64,000 nucleotides of DNA from Liolophura sinensis (lineage: Eukaryota > Mollusca > Polyplacophora > Chitonida > Chitonidae): NCBI RefSeq assembly GCF_032854445.1, contig NC_088296.1, positions 992,001 through 1,056,000 on the forward strand. The letters are read 5' to 3'. The notes under the pieces are model-generated. The model was not told the DNA's origin. It saw nothing but the letters and a program-made list of their open reading frames with translations, and ran no database searches. The number at the start of each line of letters is the position of its first letter. Position 1 is the first letter of the stretch. The translations under genes and the position numbers were made by a program. This document shows positions 9,501 to 18,425 of this stretch, piece after piece.

Positions 9501-11225
9501 GTTGGTGACAGACGGTCCCACCTGCTGTCAGAAAGCCAGCATGAAATGGGCTTCACTGACAGCAAACACACTGCTGAGGCCCCCGGGTCACGGATACCTA
9601 CCATCAAAGGTGGAAAATCCTGTACAAGAAGAAACTTGTGTTTTATGAACATATGGAACAGAGGAAGGAGGAGTGCAGGAGTGTATGGGGTGAACCTGCA
9701 CTTTTCCTATGGGCGTCAGTTTTTTACCTGTGGAGCATCCAGGGTCAGATATATAACCATTTTAAATCTGGAAAACGTGTGGAGAACCAAACTGTTTGTA
9801 CTAAAAGTTTTCATTAATATAAACACAAATATTATGAATAACAATGTAAAGTTTGGTTTTTTATAAAAATTGCCTTCATTCACAGACATAGAGACGATCA
9901 GTGCATTTTGTTTTGCTTTGCATGAATTTTTTTTTCACCCGATTATAAATTCTCCATTAAAAGTTTGGGATCAGAGCCTTCAATGTCTTTTTCACACACA
10001 CACATGGTCCTGGTGAAGAAGATGTGTGAATCATAATAGTGATCAAGGCATGCAGTCTCAAGGCGCGTGATCAAGGCATGCAGTCTCAAGGCGCGTGATC
10101 AAGGCATGCAGTCTCAAGGCGTGTGATCAAGGCATGCAGTCTCAAGGCGTGTGATCAAGGCATGCAGTCTCAAGGCGTGTGATCAAGGCATGCAGTCTCA
10201 AAGCATGTGATCAAGGCATGCAGTCTCAAGGCGCGTGATCAAGGCATGCAGTCTCAAGGCGTGTGATCATGCAGTCTCAAGGCGTGTGATCATGCAGTCT
10301 CAAGGCGTGTGATCATGCAGTCTCAAGGCGTGTGATCAAGGCATGCAGCCTCAAGGCATGTGATCAAGGCATGCAGTTTCAAGGCGTGTGATCAAGGCAT
10401 GCAGTCTCCCACTAACTTCATTTAACTGACTAGCACTACAAGAGCCGTCTTTAGCACTTATGGATACTCCCAGCAAATCTCAGTCATAATGCCAGTGGGA
10501 CGATTAGACAAATTGTGGGAACTCATTCTGGCATGCAAATCCTTTCAAATCATTAACTTTATCGTGATGAAACAATATTTAGAATTTGCTATTTGGGAAG
10601 GATCTTTTGTTCCTTAGATCAAATCCACAAAATCAGTAAAATTCTATAAAGGTAAACCAAACCATTTTGCTTTAAAGAAATTAAATTCATTTTTGCACTA
10701 AATGTAACAAACTGAAAGTAGTCAATGCAAACAATTATAACTAATTACATGTACAGCAAAGATCAGGCCACAGAGAGATCAGGCCACAGAGGGATCAGGC
10801 CACAGAGAGATCAGGCCACAGAGAGATCAGGCCACAGAGGGATCTGGCCACAGAGGGATCTGGCCACAGAGGGATCTGGCCACAAGAAATCAGGCCACAA
10901 CGCCACATAGGGATCAGGCCACAACGCCACATAGGGATCAGGCCACGACGCCACAGAGGGATCGGGCCACAAGAGGGATCAGGCCACAACAGGTAGAGAG
11001 GTTATAGAGGGAGTATAATCTGTCCTTACTCTTGCTCTTGTTGTGATTGTACTGGTCAGCTGACATACTGGAGGAAGAGATAGAGGACAGGTCCAGCGAG
11101 TTGTCCAGCAGAGCATTTATCCTTTTGAACACATCCATATTAGCGTTCACTGGCTGAGACTGACCAGTCAACGCATGGTTGTATAAGCTGTCCAGTTCTT
11201 GTACGGACAGCTCAGGGATATCCGG
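1..11225 (-). CDS. CPEB1: CPEB1, cytoplasmic polyadenylation element binding protein (partial, nine exons)
   Basis: RNA-binding regulator that binds U-rich elements in mRNA 3' ends and controls poly(A) tail length and translation in oocytes and neurons. Exons, all joined in phase by GT-AG introns: 11225-11030, 8458-8368, 7519-7312, 7068-6843, 5194-5081, 4421-4359, 3415-3288, 1445-1247 and 82-1, about 435 codons. In order they give an N-terminal motif [17 protein letters not shown] (vertebrate IFRRINAILDNSLDFS), a Ser/Pro-rich linker, RRM1 with RNP2 VFLGGV and RNP1 GYVYLLF, then RRM2 with TVFVGALHG and GSGRVTF. The residues [14 protein letters not shown] and [14 protein letters not shown] point to CPEB1 rather than the CPEB2-4 group, which differ here. 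The first coding exon was not identified. The remainder of RRM2 and the ZZ zinc domain lie beyond position 1. Introns hold SINEs, MITEs and tandem arrays. Identification is from memory of the family and is very secure. Confidence 0.95.
83..1246 (-). other. CPEB1 intron
   Basis: Holds a worn SINE (249-345). Otherwise nothing recognised. Confidence 0.6.
249..345 (-). repeat. SINE fragment, degenerate
   Basis: Tail and central domain remain: TTTGATTGGTGTTGTG followed by the ATTACGGTGG-GGAAACC core. The sense strand, with the tRNA head first, is minus. Confidence 0.6.
1247..1445 (-). CDS. CPEB1: CPEB1 RRM2 first half
   Basis: Acceptor CTGTCTTACAG, donor ATTG|GTGAGT. It encodes [31 protein letters not shown] and [13 protein letters not shown]. 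The preceding exon ends KE in phase 0, giving KEVQVIPW as in vertebrates and fixing the acceptor. Confidence 0.97.
1766..1945 (-). repeat. SINE copy in CPEB1 intron
   Basis: TTACGCCGCACTCAATATTT, ACGGCGGCCAGCA and the GGAAACC core are clear; the tRNA head is lost. Confidence 0.8.
2005..2236. mobile_element. Short inverted-repeat element (MITE-like)
   Basis: The left end ACTCTCTAGAAGTAATTGTG and the inverted right end ACTCTCAATTACCAAATGTG resemble each other, and the interior is rich in GTGTAC/GTACAC. No coding capacity. The target duplication is unclear. Confidence 0.4.
2446..2606. mobile_element. Short inverted-repeat element (MITE-like)
   Basis: Left end CTCTGTCAAAATTTGAAATA; inverted right end CTTTAGTCAAAATTTGAAAC. 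About 160 bp, AT-rich, non-coding. Confidence 0.5.
2607..3287 (-). other. CPEB1 intron, unannotated
   Basis: Nothing recognised. Confidence 0.5.
3288..3415 (-). CDS. CPEB1: CPEB1 RRM1 last exon
   Basis: Acceptor TTTGTTCAG, donor AAAGAG|GTAAGC. It encodes [19 protein letters not shown] (RNP1) and [14 protein letters not shown]. Joined to the exon at 4359-4421 it stays in phase but lacks the eight residues KHPRCPPK found between GKDG and GYVY in vertebrates. A degenerate copy of this exon lies upstream at 3440-3615. Confidence 0.95.
3440..3615 (-). pseudogene. Degenerate copy of the CPEB1 RRM1 exon
   Basis: Plus-strand text GAAGTCGTCTGTGCAGGAT matches exon text GAAGTCGTGTGTACAGGAT, and TTTCTCACCGTCAAAC matches TTTCTCACAGTCAAAC, in the same order and orientation. 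A TA microsatellite sits between the two blocks. On the minus strand it still reads [13 protein letters not shown], like [12 protein letters not shown]. It has no intact frame across its length and is probably a dead tandem exon duplication. Confidence 0.6.
3495..3526. repeat. (TA)n microsatellite
   Basis: About 16 TA units inside the degenerate exon copy. Confidence 0.95.
3858..4027. repeat. 48-bp tandem repeat, about 3.5 copies
   Basis: The unit holds GACAGTGTGATAGACGTA and GTAGAGAGAAACACC; copies differ by several bases. It is in a CPEB1 intron. Confidence 0.8.
4359..4421 (-). CDS. CPEB1: CPEB1 RRM1 middle exon
   Basis: A 63-nt exon, acceptor TGTTGACAG, donor GATG|GTAAGT, encoding [20 protein letters not shown]. 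It corresponds to the vertebrate [22 protein letters not shown]. Confidence 0.94.
4588..4655 (-). repeat. SINE fragment
   Basis: GATTAGTGTTATACGCCGTA and a CAGCCAGCAT core; truncated. Confidence 0.7.
5081..5194 (-). CDS. CPEB1: CPEB1 RRM1 first half
   Basis: Acceptor CTATTTTCAG, donor GAAA|GTAAGT. It encodes [15 protein letters not shown] and [13 protein letters not shown], the RNP2 strand of RRM1. The match to CPEB1 of other animals is close. Confidence 0.95.
5212..5312 (-). repeat. SINE fragment
   Basis: TATGCCGTACTCAAGGATAT, GCAGCCAGCATTATGGT and ACTATCCGCAGGTTGG. It begins just upstream of the acceptor of the exon at 5081-5194. Confidence 0.75.
5313..6369 (-). other. CPEB1 intron, unannotated
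   Basis: AT-rich, no gene or clear repeat recognised except a T-run near 6150. Confidence 0.5.
6370..6840 (-). repeat. About 178-bp tandem repeat carrying the CPEB1 exon edge and donor
   Basis: The plus-strand block CTTGTGTTCAGGAAGGGGTT recurs near 6416, 6594 and 6772, and the true exon has CTTGTGTTCAAGAATGGGTT near 6897. On the minus strand each unit carries the exon end ...GAAATGCTGCAG followed by GTTAGG or GTAAGG, so the donor is copied with it. The copies have lost the exon's reading frame. The rest of each unit is a C-rich intron segment. Confidence 0.85.
6843..7068 (-). CDS. CPEB1: CPEB1 exon before RRM1
   Basis: Acceptor TGTTTTCAG, donor GCTGCAG|GTTAGG. It encodes [12 protein letters not shown] through [17 protein letters not shown], matching the vertebrate DPFSIEREARLHRQAA just before RRM1. 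The 3' part of this exon with its donor is repeated in degenerate form three times in the following intron (6370-6840). Confidence 0.93.
7312..7519 (-). CDS. CPEB1: CPEB1 Ser/Pro-rich linker exon
   Basis: Acceptor GTGTGTTTCAG, donor CTGCTG|GTAAGA. It encodes [13 protein letters not shown] and later [12 protein letters not shown] and [10 protein letters not shown], which parallel the vertebrate CPEB1 segment with SSSPSDSDTSG and SDHLSDLI. Several Ser-Pro pairs could be proline-directed kinase sites, as known for vertebrate CPEB1; that is inference. Confidence 0.9.
7555..7652 (-). repeat. SINE fragment, degenerate
   Basis: GACTGGTGTTTTACACC, AATGTTTCACTTA and CTGGGCAGAGCCC. Confidence 0.65.
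7653..8224 (-). other. CPEB1 intron, unannotated
   Basis: No repeat or conserved coding segment recognised. Confidence 0.5.
8225..8367 (-). repeat. Degenerate tandem copies of a CPEB1 exon donor edge
   Basis: The exon ends GACGCCCACAAACCTCAA then GTAAGTGCGA. Downstream in the intron come GACACCTACCAACCTAAAGG, then GACACCCACAAAGATCGAGT, then a weaker copy, spaced 35-39 bp apart. Confidence 0.6.
8368..8458 (-). CDS. CPEB1: CPEB1 linker exon
   Basis: A 91-nt exon behind a strong polypyrimidine acceptor (TCTTCTTTCCATCAG), donor CTCAA|GTAAGTG. It encodes [15 protein letters not shown] and a basic stretch. Phases fit both neighbours. Low-complexity linker, so the support is splice sites and phase rather than similarity. 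Degenerate copies of its 3' edge follow in the intron (8225-8367). Confidence 0.8.
8575..8665 (-). repeat. SINE fragment, very degenerate
   Basis: TTCAAGAATATTTCAC and CAGTATTATGG remain. Confidence 0.5.
8666..9387 (-). other. CPEB1 intron, unannotated
   Basis: Nothing recognised. Confidence 0.5.
9388..9560 (-). repeat. SINE copy in CPEB1 intron
   Basis: TTTTACGTCGTACTGAAG, the GGTGGAAGGAAATCC core and AAGCCAGCATG; head mostly lost. Confidence 0.75.
10038..10405. repeat. 28-bp minisatellite, about 13 copies
   Basis: Unit GATCAAGGCATGCAGTCTCA plus AGGCGCGT. A 23-bp variant lacks five bases. The unit contains the palindromes TGATCA and GCATGC. Confidence 0.95.
10757..10993. repeat. 16-bp minisatellite, about 15 units
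   Basis: Unit GATCAGGCCACAGAGG with variants, ending about 35 bp from the donor of the CPEB1 exon at 11030. Confidence 0.95.
11030..11225 (-). CDS. CPEB1: CPEB1 exon with N-terminal motif
   Basis: Acceptor TTTTGACAG precedes CCG GAT ATC; donor is AAGA|GTAAGG. It reads from [16 protein letters not shown] to NHNKSK and contains [15 protein letters not shown], the hallmark of the CPEB1 N terminus. It starts in phase 0, so an upstream coding exon with the initiator Met should exist; none was convincing between 11226 and 19200. Confidence 0.93.
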
Positions 11226-11420
11226 CTGTCAAAAGTAAACATTGAGAAATTTAACTGATTGATTTGATTGATGTTTAAAGACATGTGCATAACACTGATT
11301 TCAGTGTTGTTGCATTACTGAGTTTTCATGGCTGGCGGAAACCCGAGGAGCTAGACAAAACCACCAACAATGGGCAAATTACTCGCAAACTCTCCACATT
11401 TTATGTGGTGGAGGTCAACT

Positions 11421-11922
11421 GGGGCCACTTGCACAAAAGAATCGTAAGCCTAATACGATTATTAAATCACTAAGATCTCGATTTTAGCTTAAAACTGACA
11501 CCCTCTTGCATGAAGGGATTGTATGGTACGATAGTTGTAAGTTACGATCAAAAAGCACAGTTGGGTCGACCATGTTGTAAATACTTACAATCTCCCTAAA
11601 ACTAATCTTAAACACAAATACTTGCCTTTGACAGGTTGTAAGTACTTTGACGGTTTGCAAAAATGTACAATGTAACTGTCTTTAATAGATGTTATGACCA
11701 TTTTTTCACATGTTGTCAGCTGCTGAATCATGATGTAGAATTCTTAAAAATGAAGGCAAGAAAAGTTACTGACTGATACACTGTCCATTTACCCTGGCCA
11801 CCTTTATGTGAGAGTCAAATTTTGTCTACAATCGGGCAAATTATTTTTACAATCAACTGTAAACTGAACTGTAGGTCTATTACGGATTGTAGCTACAATC
11901 GCTTTGTACAAGAGGGCTGTGG
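11421..11922. mobile_element. Inverted-repeat element, GGGCC...CACAAA type
   Basis: Left end GGGGCCACTTGCACAAAAGA; inverted right end CCACAGCCCTCTTGTACAAA. Non-coding. The ends resemble those of the elements at 39098 and 40826. Confidence 0.45.
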
Positions 11923-11989
11923 TCTTCAGTCTGTAAGCTGTACTTCACGCAATACCACATAATGAAACCTTCTACTGCTTATTGCTTAT

Positions 11990-12205
11990 TAGATTGATGT
12001 CTTAGGTCGTACTCAAAAATATTTCACTTATACATGTACGATGCGGCCGGCATCATGGTGGGAGCAAACGGGGCAGAGCCCGGGGGGAAACTCATCACCA
12101 GCTGCAGGTTGCTGGCAGATCTTCCCACGTACAGCCCGAGAGGAAACCTGACCTGGGGAGGACCGGAGCTCCCCTCTACAGCATTGGTGGAAGGCTCCTG
12201 GGTTA
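11990..12205 (-). repeat. SINE copy
   Basis: CGTACTCAAAAATATTTCAC, CGGCCGGCATCATGGTGGGA and GGGCAGAGCCCGG are clear; part of the head (GCATTGGTGGAAGGCTCCTG) remains. Confidence 0.8.
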
Positions 12206-12289
12206 TATTTCCATGCCTACATCCTTCTAATGGATATCATGTGATAAAATCAGGGGTAGCTGAAATAAATGGGCTTTATTAGGGTTGCT

Positions 12290-12720
12290 CACATCAGAAG
12301 ATAGTTCTGCAAAGAAACTTTACAATCTTCAATGATGCTTCATCCAACAGACAAATCCTACAAGGAGAAGAAACATAAAAATTATGCCAAAATCGGATGA
12401 AAGAGCATCAAAACTTATTTGCACATATGATCTTTACTATGTTTTTGGAGGTTTTTTTGAAAATCCAAAAAAATACTGAAGACCACATATAGGAATAACT
12501 TTTCACACTCTTTCAGCTAAACTTTGTCATTTTTATGTTTTCTCCACCTTTAAAGGTTCTGGTCTGAGAGATTTTTTCAGTCCATCTAAGAACATCATTC
12601 TGAAATGTTCACCAAGGAACTTGTAATTATTCCCTACAAAACACACTTAGAGGGCATCCCTGGGAGGATCTGTGTTACTTATGTATAAGAACAATATATA
12701 GAAAAAAAGAAATCCATTCA
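12290..12720. other. Unannotated AT-rich stretch
   Basis: No gene or repeat recognised. Confidence 0.4.
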
Positions 12721-12915
12721 ATTTAACACAAATTATGTCGTCTGAGTGATGGTAGAAAATATTCTATTATTCTGTTAAATATAGCACAAATATTCTGTTA
12801 AATCAACAAAAAAGATTTTATTTTGACTAATTGAATATAATCTTGAATATTACACAGTATTATGTTTTAATAACAATACATTCTAGCACCACTCATTCTG
12901 TAAAAACTATGGGAG
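12720..12915. mobile_element. Remnant related to the inverted-repeat transposon at 20238
   Basis: AATATTCTGTTAAATCAACA and a block ending CACCACTCATTCTGTA parallel the interior and right end of the 20238-21332 element, without clear termini. Confidence 0.35.
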
Positions 12916-14590
12916 ACTATTTTGAGTCAGTGCAAGCAGAAAATGCATTAATCCACTCAGATCACAAGCTTGAACGACCCTCAATGATAAAAATCACAGT
13001 TACCTGTTGTAAAACAATAATAGGAAGCATTATAATATTGTATTGTCTAACAGAAACATCGCCACGATATGAATGAAATATTGCCAATGTGGAGTTAAGC
13101 CATAATCATTCATTTTTTACAATTTATTTTTCAACTTCAGTTCTTATAGGTCACTTGATCTGATCAGTGTTTCATGCAGTATACTTTTGATGCAAATAAA
13201 ACAATCCACTTTTTATTATGGTTGAAGTATGGATAACTGAAAGCTTAGAGGTATCAAAAAATTATTTTATTTTTTGCTCTAGGAGAAATGAATCAATTGG
13301 GTTCTTGCAATTACAGATGCAATCATTCAGTTTAAATGTCTGGGTTCTGTAGATAAAGCTTGGATCAAAGTGAAACCACCCAGAACAAAAGTGCAACAAT
13401 GTTTCTTCAATCAACAGACTCGATGCACGTCCAAAAATAACAAGATACTTATCACAACAATGTAACAAATCAGCAACAAATAATGATTACCTGGTCAGTG
13501 ATATTGTGTGAAAATCCTTAAGATGGAAAATGCACGAATCGGTATATACTCGTTTTCGAACAAATAATACATATAAACAAGTACGAAGTAGGAGTATCAA
13601 GGATATGCATTTTTGGGGACTACCGTTTTTTTGAAACTAGTACAAAATATTTTCTAAACAAAACATAATCGTGAACGGATGCCCAAACAAAACGTCAAAT
13701 ATGACCGGTTAGTTTGGCTAACAATGAGAAATTACCAGTTTTGACGATCCGGAATACATCTCAACGGTTTCCCCGACAGACAACGAACTGGGCGGCGTGT
13801 TTCACAAATCTGTTGTCTTTAGAGTAAGATCCCGACCTGGACGAAAACTTTCAAAATGGCCGTCAAATAAAGTTTTGCTATTTTTTTTCTTCAGTTTAGA
13901 TTTCTGCGTGTTTACAACCGTTGCGTTCAGAGACGCTCTGACAAAATCTAAGAGTTGCACTTTCTTAAGTCAGACCTTTTAAATCCACGCCTCATCAAAT
14001 ATTCCTGCCCTTGAATTTCGTCTTTGGCTTCTAAAGGAAGATTTTTGCATGACAATAAAAGTGACATTCAGACTTTCCGTCATCTTTCAAAGCCACACGA
14101 CGTCTGGACCAGTCCAATATTCCATCACAAACAAGACAGAGGTAAACGTGTACATATAACAAAACGAATGAATAATCATCATGGTCAAACGGCTGTACGT
14201 AATTTTCAAGTTCAAACCACTTCCAGTGATTTTAAAATTAAATATTTACAACTTCTTATTTGATACTTTGCTCTGTGTGTCCTTCACTCATTAGGTAAAC
14301 GTATTGTTTGAAGCTCAGTGTCACCCCGGAAATCTACATGGTGGAATCGTCCAGACGTTCTCCCCCGCATGATTTCCGTCACCTGCAACAGTAGCATGTG
14401 AATCTCCATGGGAAGTCTGGGCACAATCAGCGATCGCTTTCGTCTTATACAGCCAAAAGCTTTACCAAACCATACCTGTCAGAAATGAGTCCTCAGCATT
14501 TGAAAGTCCTCTATCCACGTGATACTCATGTGATGAAAACATACTCAAACTTATTCATTCCCACGGAATAGTCGCCGATTATAATATAGA
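12916..14590. other. Region upstream of the known CPEB1 exons, unannotated
   Basis: The missing first exon and promoter of CPEB1 may lie here or further right. A minus-strand donor-like ACCAG|GTAATC at 13488 would fit in phase, but no Met precedes it. A YY1-like CAAAATGGCCG occurs near 13851. Neither is enough for a call. Confidence 0.3.
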
Positions 14591-14591
14591 G

Positions 14592-14806
14592 CATAGCCCA
14601 GAGGCTCTCAACAGTGCGGTCGCTGTGAGTTTCAAATCCAGCTCATTTTGCCTTCATCTCCAGACTTCGTGGGGAGTTCTGAAAGCAGCGAATGGTTGTG
14701 AGTTTCCCCTGGCCTTTGCCGGGTGTTCTCCCACCATAATGCTGGCCGCTGCCGTATGCAATGTTCTCGAGTACGGCGTAAAACACCAATGAAATAAGTA
14801 AACCGA
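14592..14806 (+). repeat. SINE copy, sense strand
   Basis: Part of the tRNA-like head (GCGGTCGCTGTGAGTTTCAA), then the core and the tail GAGTACGGCGTAAAACACCA. Confidence 0.8.
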
Positions 14807-15274
14807 AATACTATAGAACAGAGGTCACAGGTTCGAATCCACCTCTCGCTAGTTCTTCTTTTATTCAGCATTCCGTATTATGTAAAACAGATTTTCGATG
14901 AAACTCAAGGTCATATCCTCTACCACCTGAGGAGGATTACTTTAAAGCGAACTTTACATCTGGTATTGTAGGCCTAAATGATGATAACTCATCAAGCTTG
15001 GCTACCGTTTGTTTTCCTATGTTATCAATAAAGCTTTGATTCTCGCCACCAGTCGGTGTTCCTCTCGAAAGGTTCAAACCCAGCTGTACGATATTGATTG
15101 CGGCCGTAAGTAAGGAGATTTGTCAGGTACCTGGCGATGGACGGTGGTTTTCGGTGTTCTCCAGCCACAAATCTGACAGCTGTCGTTTCAGCCAAAAATT
15201 CATGGGTGAGGCGTTAGAACTCAAACCAAATAAATGAATAAATACCTCTGAATACCGATACCGACCCCCGTGAT

Positions 15275-15535
15275 ACCGACCCCGATGACTCAGTTGGTGG
15301 AGCTTCTGCTTCGGAGGCGGCATATCCAGGGTCAGTCACACTTAAGGGTAACACTTAAGACTTCAAAAGAGAAAGTTCTCCGGCTATAATTGGGAAGGTC
15401 TGCCGGCAATTTGCGGTGGGTCGTGTGTTTCCCCCGGGGGTTTCCAGGTTTTCTCCCACAATAATGCTGAGCGCCGTTGTATAAGTGAAATATTCTTGAG
15501 TACGGCGTAAACACCAACCAAGTAAATAAATAAAA
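15275..15535 (+). repeat. SINE copy with a variant head
   Basis: Head GATGACTCAGTTGGTGGAGC (A-box-like), then CCCCCGGGGGTTTCC, TTCTTGAGTACGGCGTAA and an AAATAAATAAA tail. Confidence 0.75.
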
Positions 15536-15804
15536 GAGGAAGTTGTTGCTCTTCGCTTGGCGTTCAGCATTAACCACTGGTTGACCCGCATCAGTACAAT
15601 GCTCGGGTGGGGCGGCTTACTTGCTTTCACGGTAAGTCGTCTCCAGTGAAGCAGCAGTAGATAAAAGAGCGGTGGAAATCCGTCCTGCAGCAAGGAGGCA
15701 CATTACATGTACCGGCAATCTGAGGAGTCCTTCGTCGCCATATGACTGAACAATTGTTAAGCACGCCATCTTATTATATTAAATCTCGTATAATTCTTGC
15801 AGTC

Positions 15805-15850
15805 GTCTTATAAGTGAAATGTTCTTGAGTACAGCGTAAAACATGACCCG
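15805..15850 (+). repeat. SINE tail fragment
   Basis: TTATAAGTGAAATGTTCTTG then AGTACAGCGTAAAACA only. Confidence 0.7.
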
Positions 15851-16429
15851 ACCCAGGACTAACCCTGGATCTACCGCCCCTGAAGCGGACGTTCCTCCTA
15901 CCTTGAGGAGGACGTTCTAACCTCAAGGCCATCGAAGCAGTCACTACTGATCTAAAGAAATCTACGATCACATACAGAGGTAGAACGTCTCTCCGACCGA
16001 TGTTACAGCAGTTGTAAAGTCTAAACTGCAGCAATCAATAGTACAATCGCGAGGTTCCCACTGAAACTATAATGCTTATGTATGACGTCATCTTGATGCT
16101 ACATATTTGCGAAATCAAGACATTCGGGTAAACTGATTTAGGGTCAACGCCTCAATGACAGCAACAAAGTCCGTTCTAATAAATGACTTCTAAATCTGCG
16201 GTAATTTAGCTTTGGCAGATCGAAGTGTAACTCAAAACGTCAAGAGTATAGCGTTAAATAACAATCAAAGTAATGAAATGTAGTGTCAAACGGATGGTGG
16301 AGGAATTCCCCTCGCTGCAATAAAAGACTTAAAACAAGAGAGCGATAACGACAATGTCATATATAGTTGGCAAATGGTCGCCAGTGAAGTCCAATCAATT
16401 TTCATGGCTCATATGACTAAAACGATATT
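15851..16429. other. Unannotated stretch
   Basis: Nothing recognised. Confidence 0.4.
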
Positions 16430-16625
16430 CTCGCCGCTTGTGTTCTACCGCTGACCAATGCTGTCGAGGGTTCGATCCCAGCAATGTCTGGATCCTGCGA
16501 GGATTAAAAGTCTGGGTATTTATAAGGTATCTGTGGACAGGCGATGTCTGGTTTTACTCCGGGCACTCCGATTTCTTCCACCCGTAAACTTGAACTCAGA
16601 ACATAACTGAATAATCCTTAGAAAA
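16430..16625 (+). repeat. Second SINE family, degenerate
   Basis: A B-box-like GAGGGTTCGATCCCAG followed by GGTTTTACTCCGGGCACTCC. The second block also occurs at 18310, so it is a separate tRNA-headed family. Confidence 0.5.
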
Positions 16626-16844
16626 GTTCGTTTTGTGTTTCCGGAAGGAGCAATTAAGGTTTTGTTGGATCACATTTGAGTCTGAATTTCTCACTGTAAA
16701 CATAGGAATTATGTCCAATTGGTGAAAGCCTACAAGATAACAAAGAAGGATTTGTCAGTTCAAGGGACTTCATGTTATTATTACATAGCATTTAGTGTGA
16801 AGTCTTCCATTCACATAGTGACACAGATTTATATATTTCTTTCT

Positions 16845-17035
16845 TTGAATTTTGTTTTACGCCATGCTCAAGAATATTTATGAGCTTATGGTGGAAGGAA
16901 ACCCAGAGGAAAAACACGACAATCCACAGGTTGCTAACAGACCCTCCCACGTACCGCCGGAGAGGAAGCCGGCATGGGGTGGATTGGAACTCACAGCAAT
17001 CCAATTTGTTTCTCCTGGGTCATTGCGCCGTACTG
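16845..17035 (-). repeat. SINE copy
   Basis: TTTTACGCCATGCTCAAGAA, TATGGTGGAAGGAAACCC and GAGAGGAAGCCGGCATG, with part of the head. Confidence 0.8.
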
Positions 17036-17469
17036 CGGCCTGCTACCTCCCTCGACCATGGAGCCCCCCCCACCCCCCGCCCCCGGCCATCCAGAGACAA
17101 GTAGAAACAGATAAAGACCGCTAACATTTTATGCGGCTTTCTTAATTGATTGTATAATCTATTTGATCGTTTACCAACTGCTCATACAGGCCAAAGGAAA
17201 CTTTTGACAAGTTGGGGACAGCATAGAATGAAATGAAGGGACGCTCTATGTTTTTTGTACTGGCATATTTATATGTGTTAACATATATGTTTATCCATCT
17301 CGTACTACACTGTACAGCACGACCAAGCATTTTTTTTTACGAATTTGTGTTCTAACTCTAAAAGGAGTCTACATGTTCAATTTTGTGGACAAAAACCTGT
17401 GGAAAATCCCAACAAAACCGCAATCAGACCAGCCCAAGGTTATGTAGTCACATATACCTCAATGTGGCA

Positions 17470-17600
17470 CGAAACGGACTGTGGATGGTCGTCGGTTTCC
17501 TCCGAACTCGGCCTGGTTTCCTCACACCATAACGCTGTCTGCCGTCGAGGGCACAAGAGTCACAATGTGTATAATGCACAGTGTATAACGATTGTCTGAT
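17470..17600 (+). repeat. SINE fragment, degenerate
   Basis: TGGATGGTCGTCGGTTTCCT and CACCATAACGCTG in sense order. Confidence 0.5.
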
Positions 17601-17624
17601 CTAGGTCAATGCTGTTTATTTCAT

Positions 17625-17705
17625 TTATTTATCTGATTTGAGTTTTGCGCCATTTTCCAGAGTCATTCTCTTGACGGCGGTCAGCATTATGGCGGTTAAT
17701 GCTGA
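17625..17705 (-). repeat. SINE fragment
   Basis: TTTGAGTTTTGCGCCAT and GACGGCGGTCAGCATTATGG. Confidence 0.6.
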
Positions 17706-17928
17706 AATGACGCTTCGAGGAGGTGCTATAAATTTAAAAACGACCAATATTTGCAAACACAGATTACCCGTTATAACGGGTACTATTATTTGTCGCCATG
17801 ACTACTAAATGCATTGAGATATTTACCATCAAATCATCATCACATAATCGATACCTGAGGCCTTGGTGGTTCAGCTGTCAATAGAACGATAGTTTCAGCG
17901 CAAACATTCGGACTCTGGCTGCGCCAGT

Positions 17929-18012
17929 GGTCACAAACTCGAAACTGGAGGTCACAGGCTCGAAACCGGAGGTCACAGACTCGAAACCGGAGGTCACAGG
18001 CTCGAATCGGGC
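17929..18012 (+). repeat. 21-bp tandem repeat of a tRNA-like B box, four units
   Basis: Units begin at 17929, 17950, 17971 and 17992; each contains CTCGAAAC or CTCGAATC, the B-box core. Confidence 0.85.
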
Positions 18013-18037
18013 TTTCGCTGGGTCAGCTGAAGCTTTA

Positions 18038-18266
18038 TTTGATTTGACTTGATTGGTGGTTCACGCCGTACTCAAGAATATTTCATTTATACGACGGCGG
18101 CCGGCATTATGGTGGGAGGAAACCGGGCACAGCCCGGGGGAAACCCACGTACGGCCGGACAGGAAGCCAGCATAAGCTGAACTTGAACTCAAAGCGACCG
18201 CATTGGTCATTATGCTCGGTCATTACGCTGAGCTAGCACGCTAAACAACTGAGCCACGGAGGCCCC
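18038..18266 (-). repeat. Full-length SINE with target duplication, nested
   Basis: Read on the minus strand: GGGGCCTCCGTGGCTCAGTT (A box), a B-box-like GAGTTCAAGTTC, the central domain, and the tail ACCACCAATCAAGTCAAATC. It is flanked by AGCTGAAGCTTTA (18025-18037) and AGTTGAAGCTTTA (18267-18279), a 13-bp target duplication with one mismatch. This copy defines the family's ends. Confidence 0.9.
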
Positions 18267-18425
18267 AGTTGAAGCTTTACGTCAGGAGGTTTGTGACGTA
18301 TTGACGAAGGGCAATGGTTTACTCCGGGCACCCCGGTGTCCTTCACACATAGGCCTAAACACAACAGCGAACGCAAAAGTTTTTTAAAAGTCTATATCGC
18401 GTTAAATATTAAGTGAATAAATCAA

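Larger units (their letters stand above)
17865..18425 (+). repeat. Second-family SINE, split by a nested SINE, with a tandem B box
   Basis: The head GGCCTTGGTGGTTCAGCTGT is followed by four 21-bp units of the B-box type (GGTCACAGGCTCGAAACCGG, 17929-18012). The body resumes after the insertion with GGTTTACTCCGGGCACCCC and ends near AGTGAATAAAT. A single-unit relative, AGGTCACAGGTTCGAATCC, lies at 14823. Confidence 0.6.

Noticed and set aside
10038-10405. 28-bp direct repeats considered as a CRISPR-like array.
   Set aside because: There are no unique spacers, units abut directly, and the context is a eukaryotic intron.
13480-13520. Possible first coding exon of CPEB1 ending ACCAG|GTAATC.
   Set aside because: The phase fits, but a stop lies close upstream in frame and there is no Met; only a short internal exon would be possible and nothing supports it.
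14340-14400. Minus-strand acceptor followed by an open frame (MRGRTSGRFHHVDF).
   Set aside because: No similarity, no donor in phase with CPEB1, and no transcript evidence.
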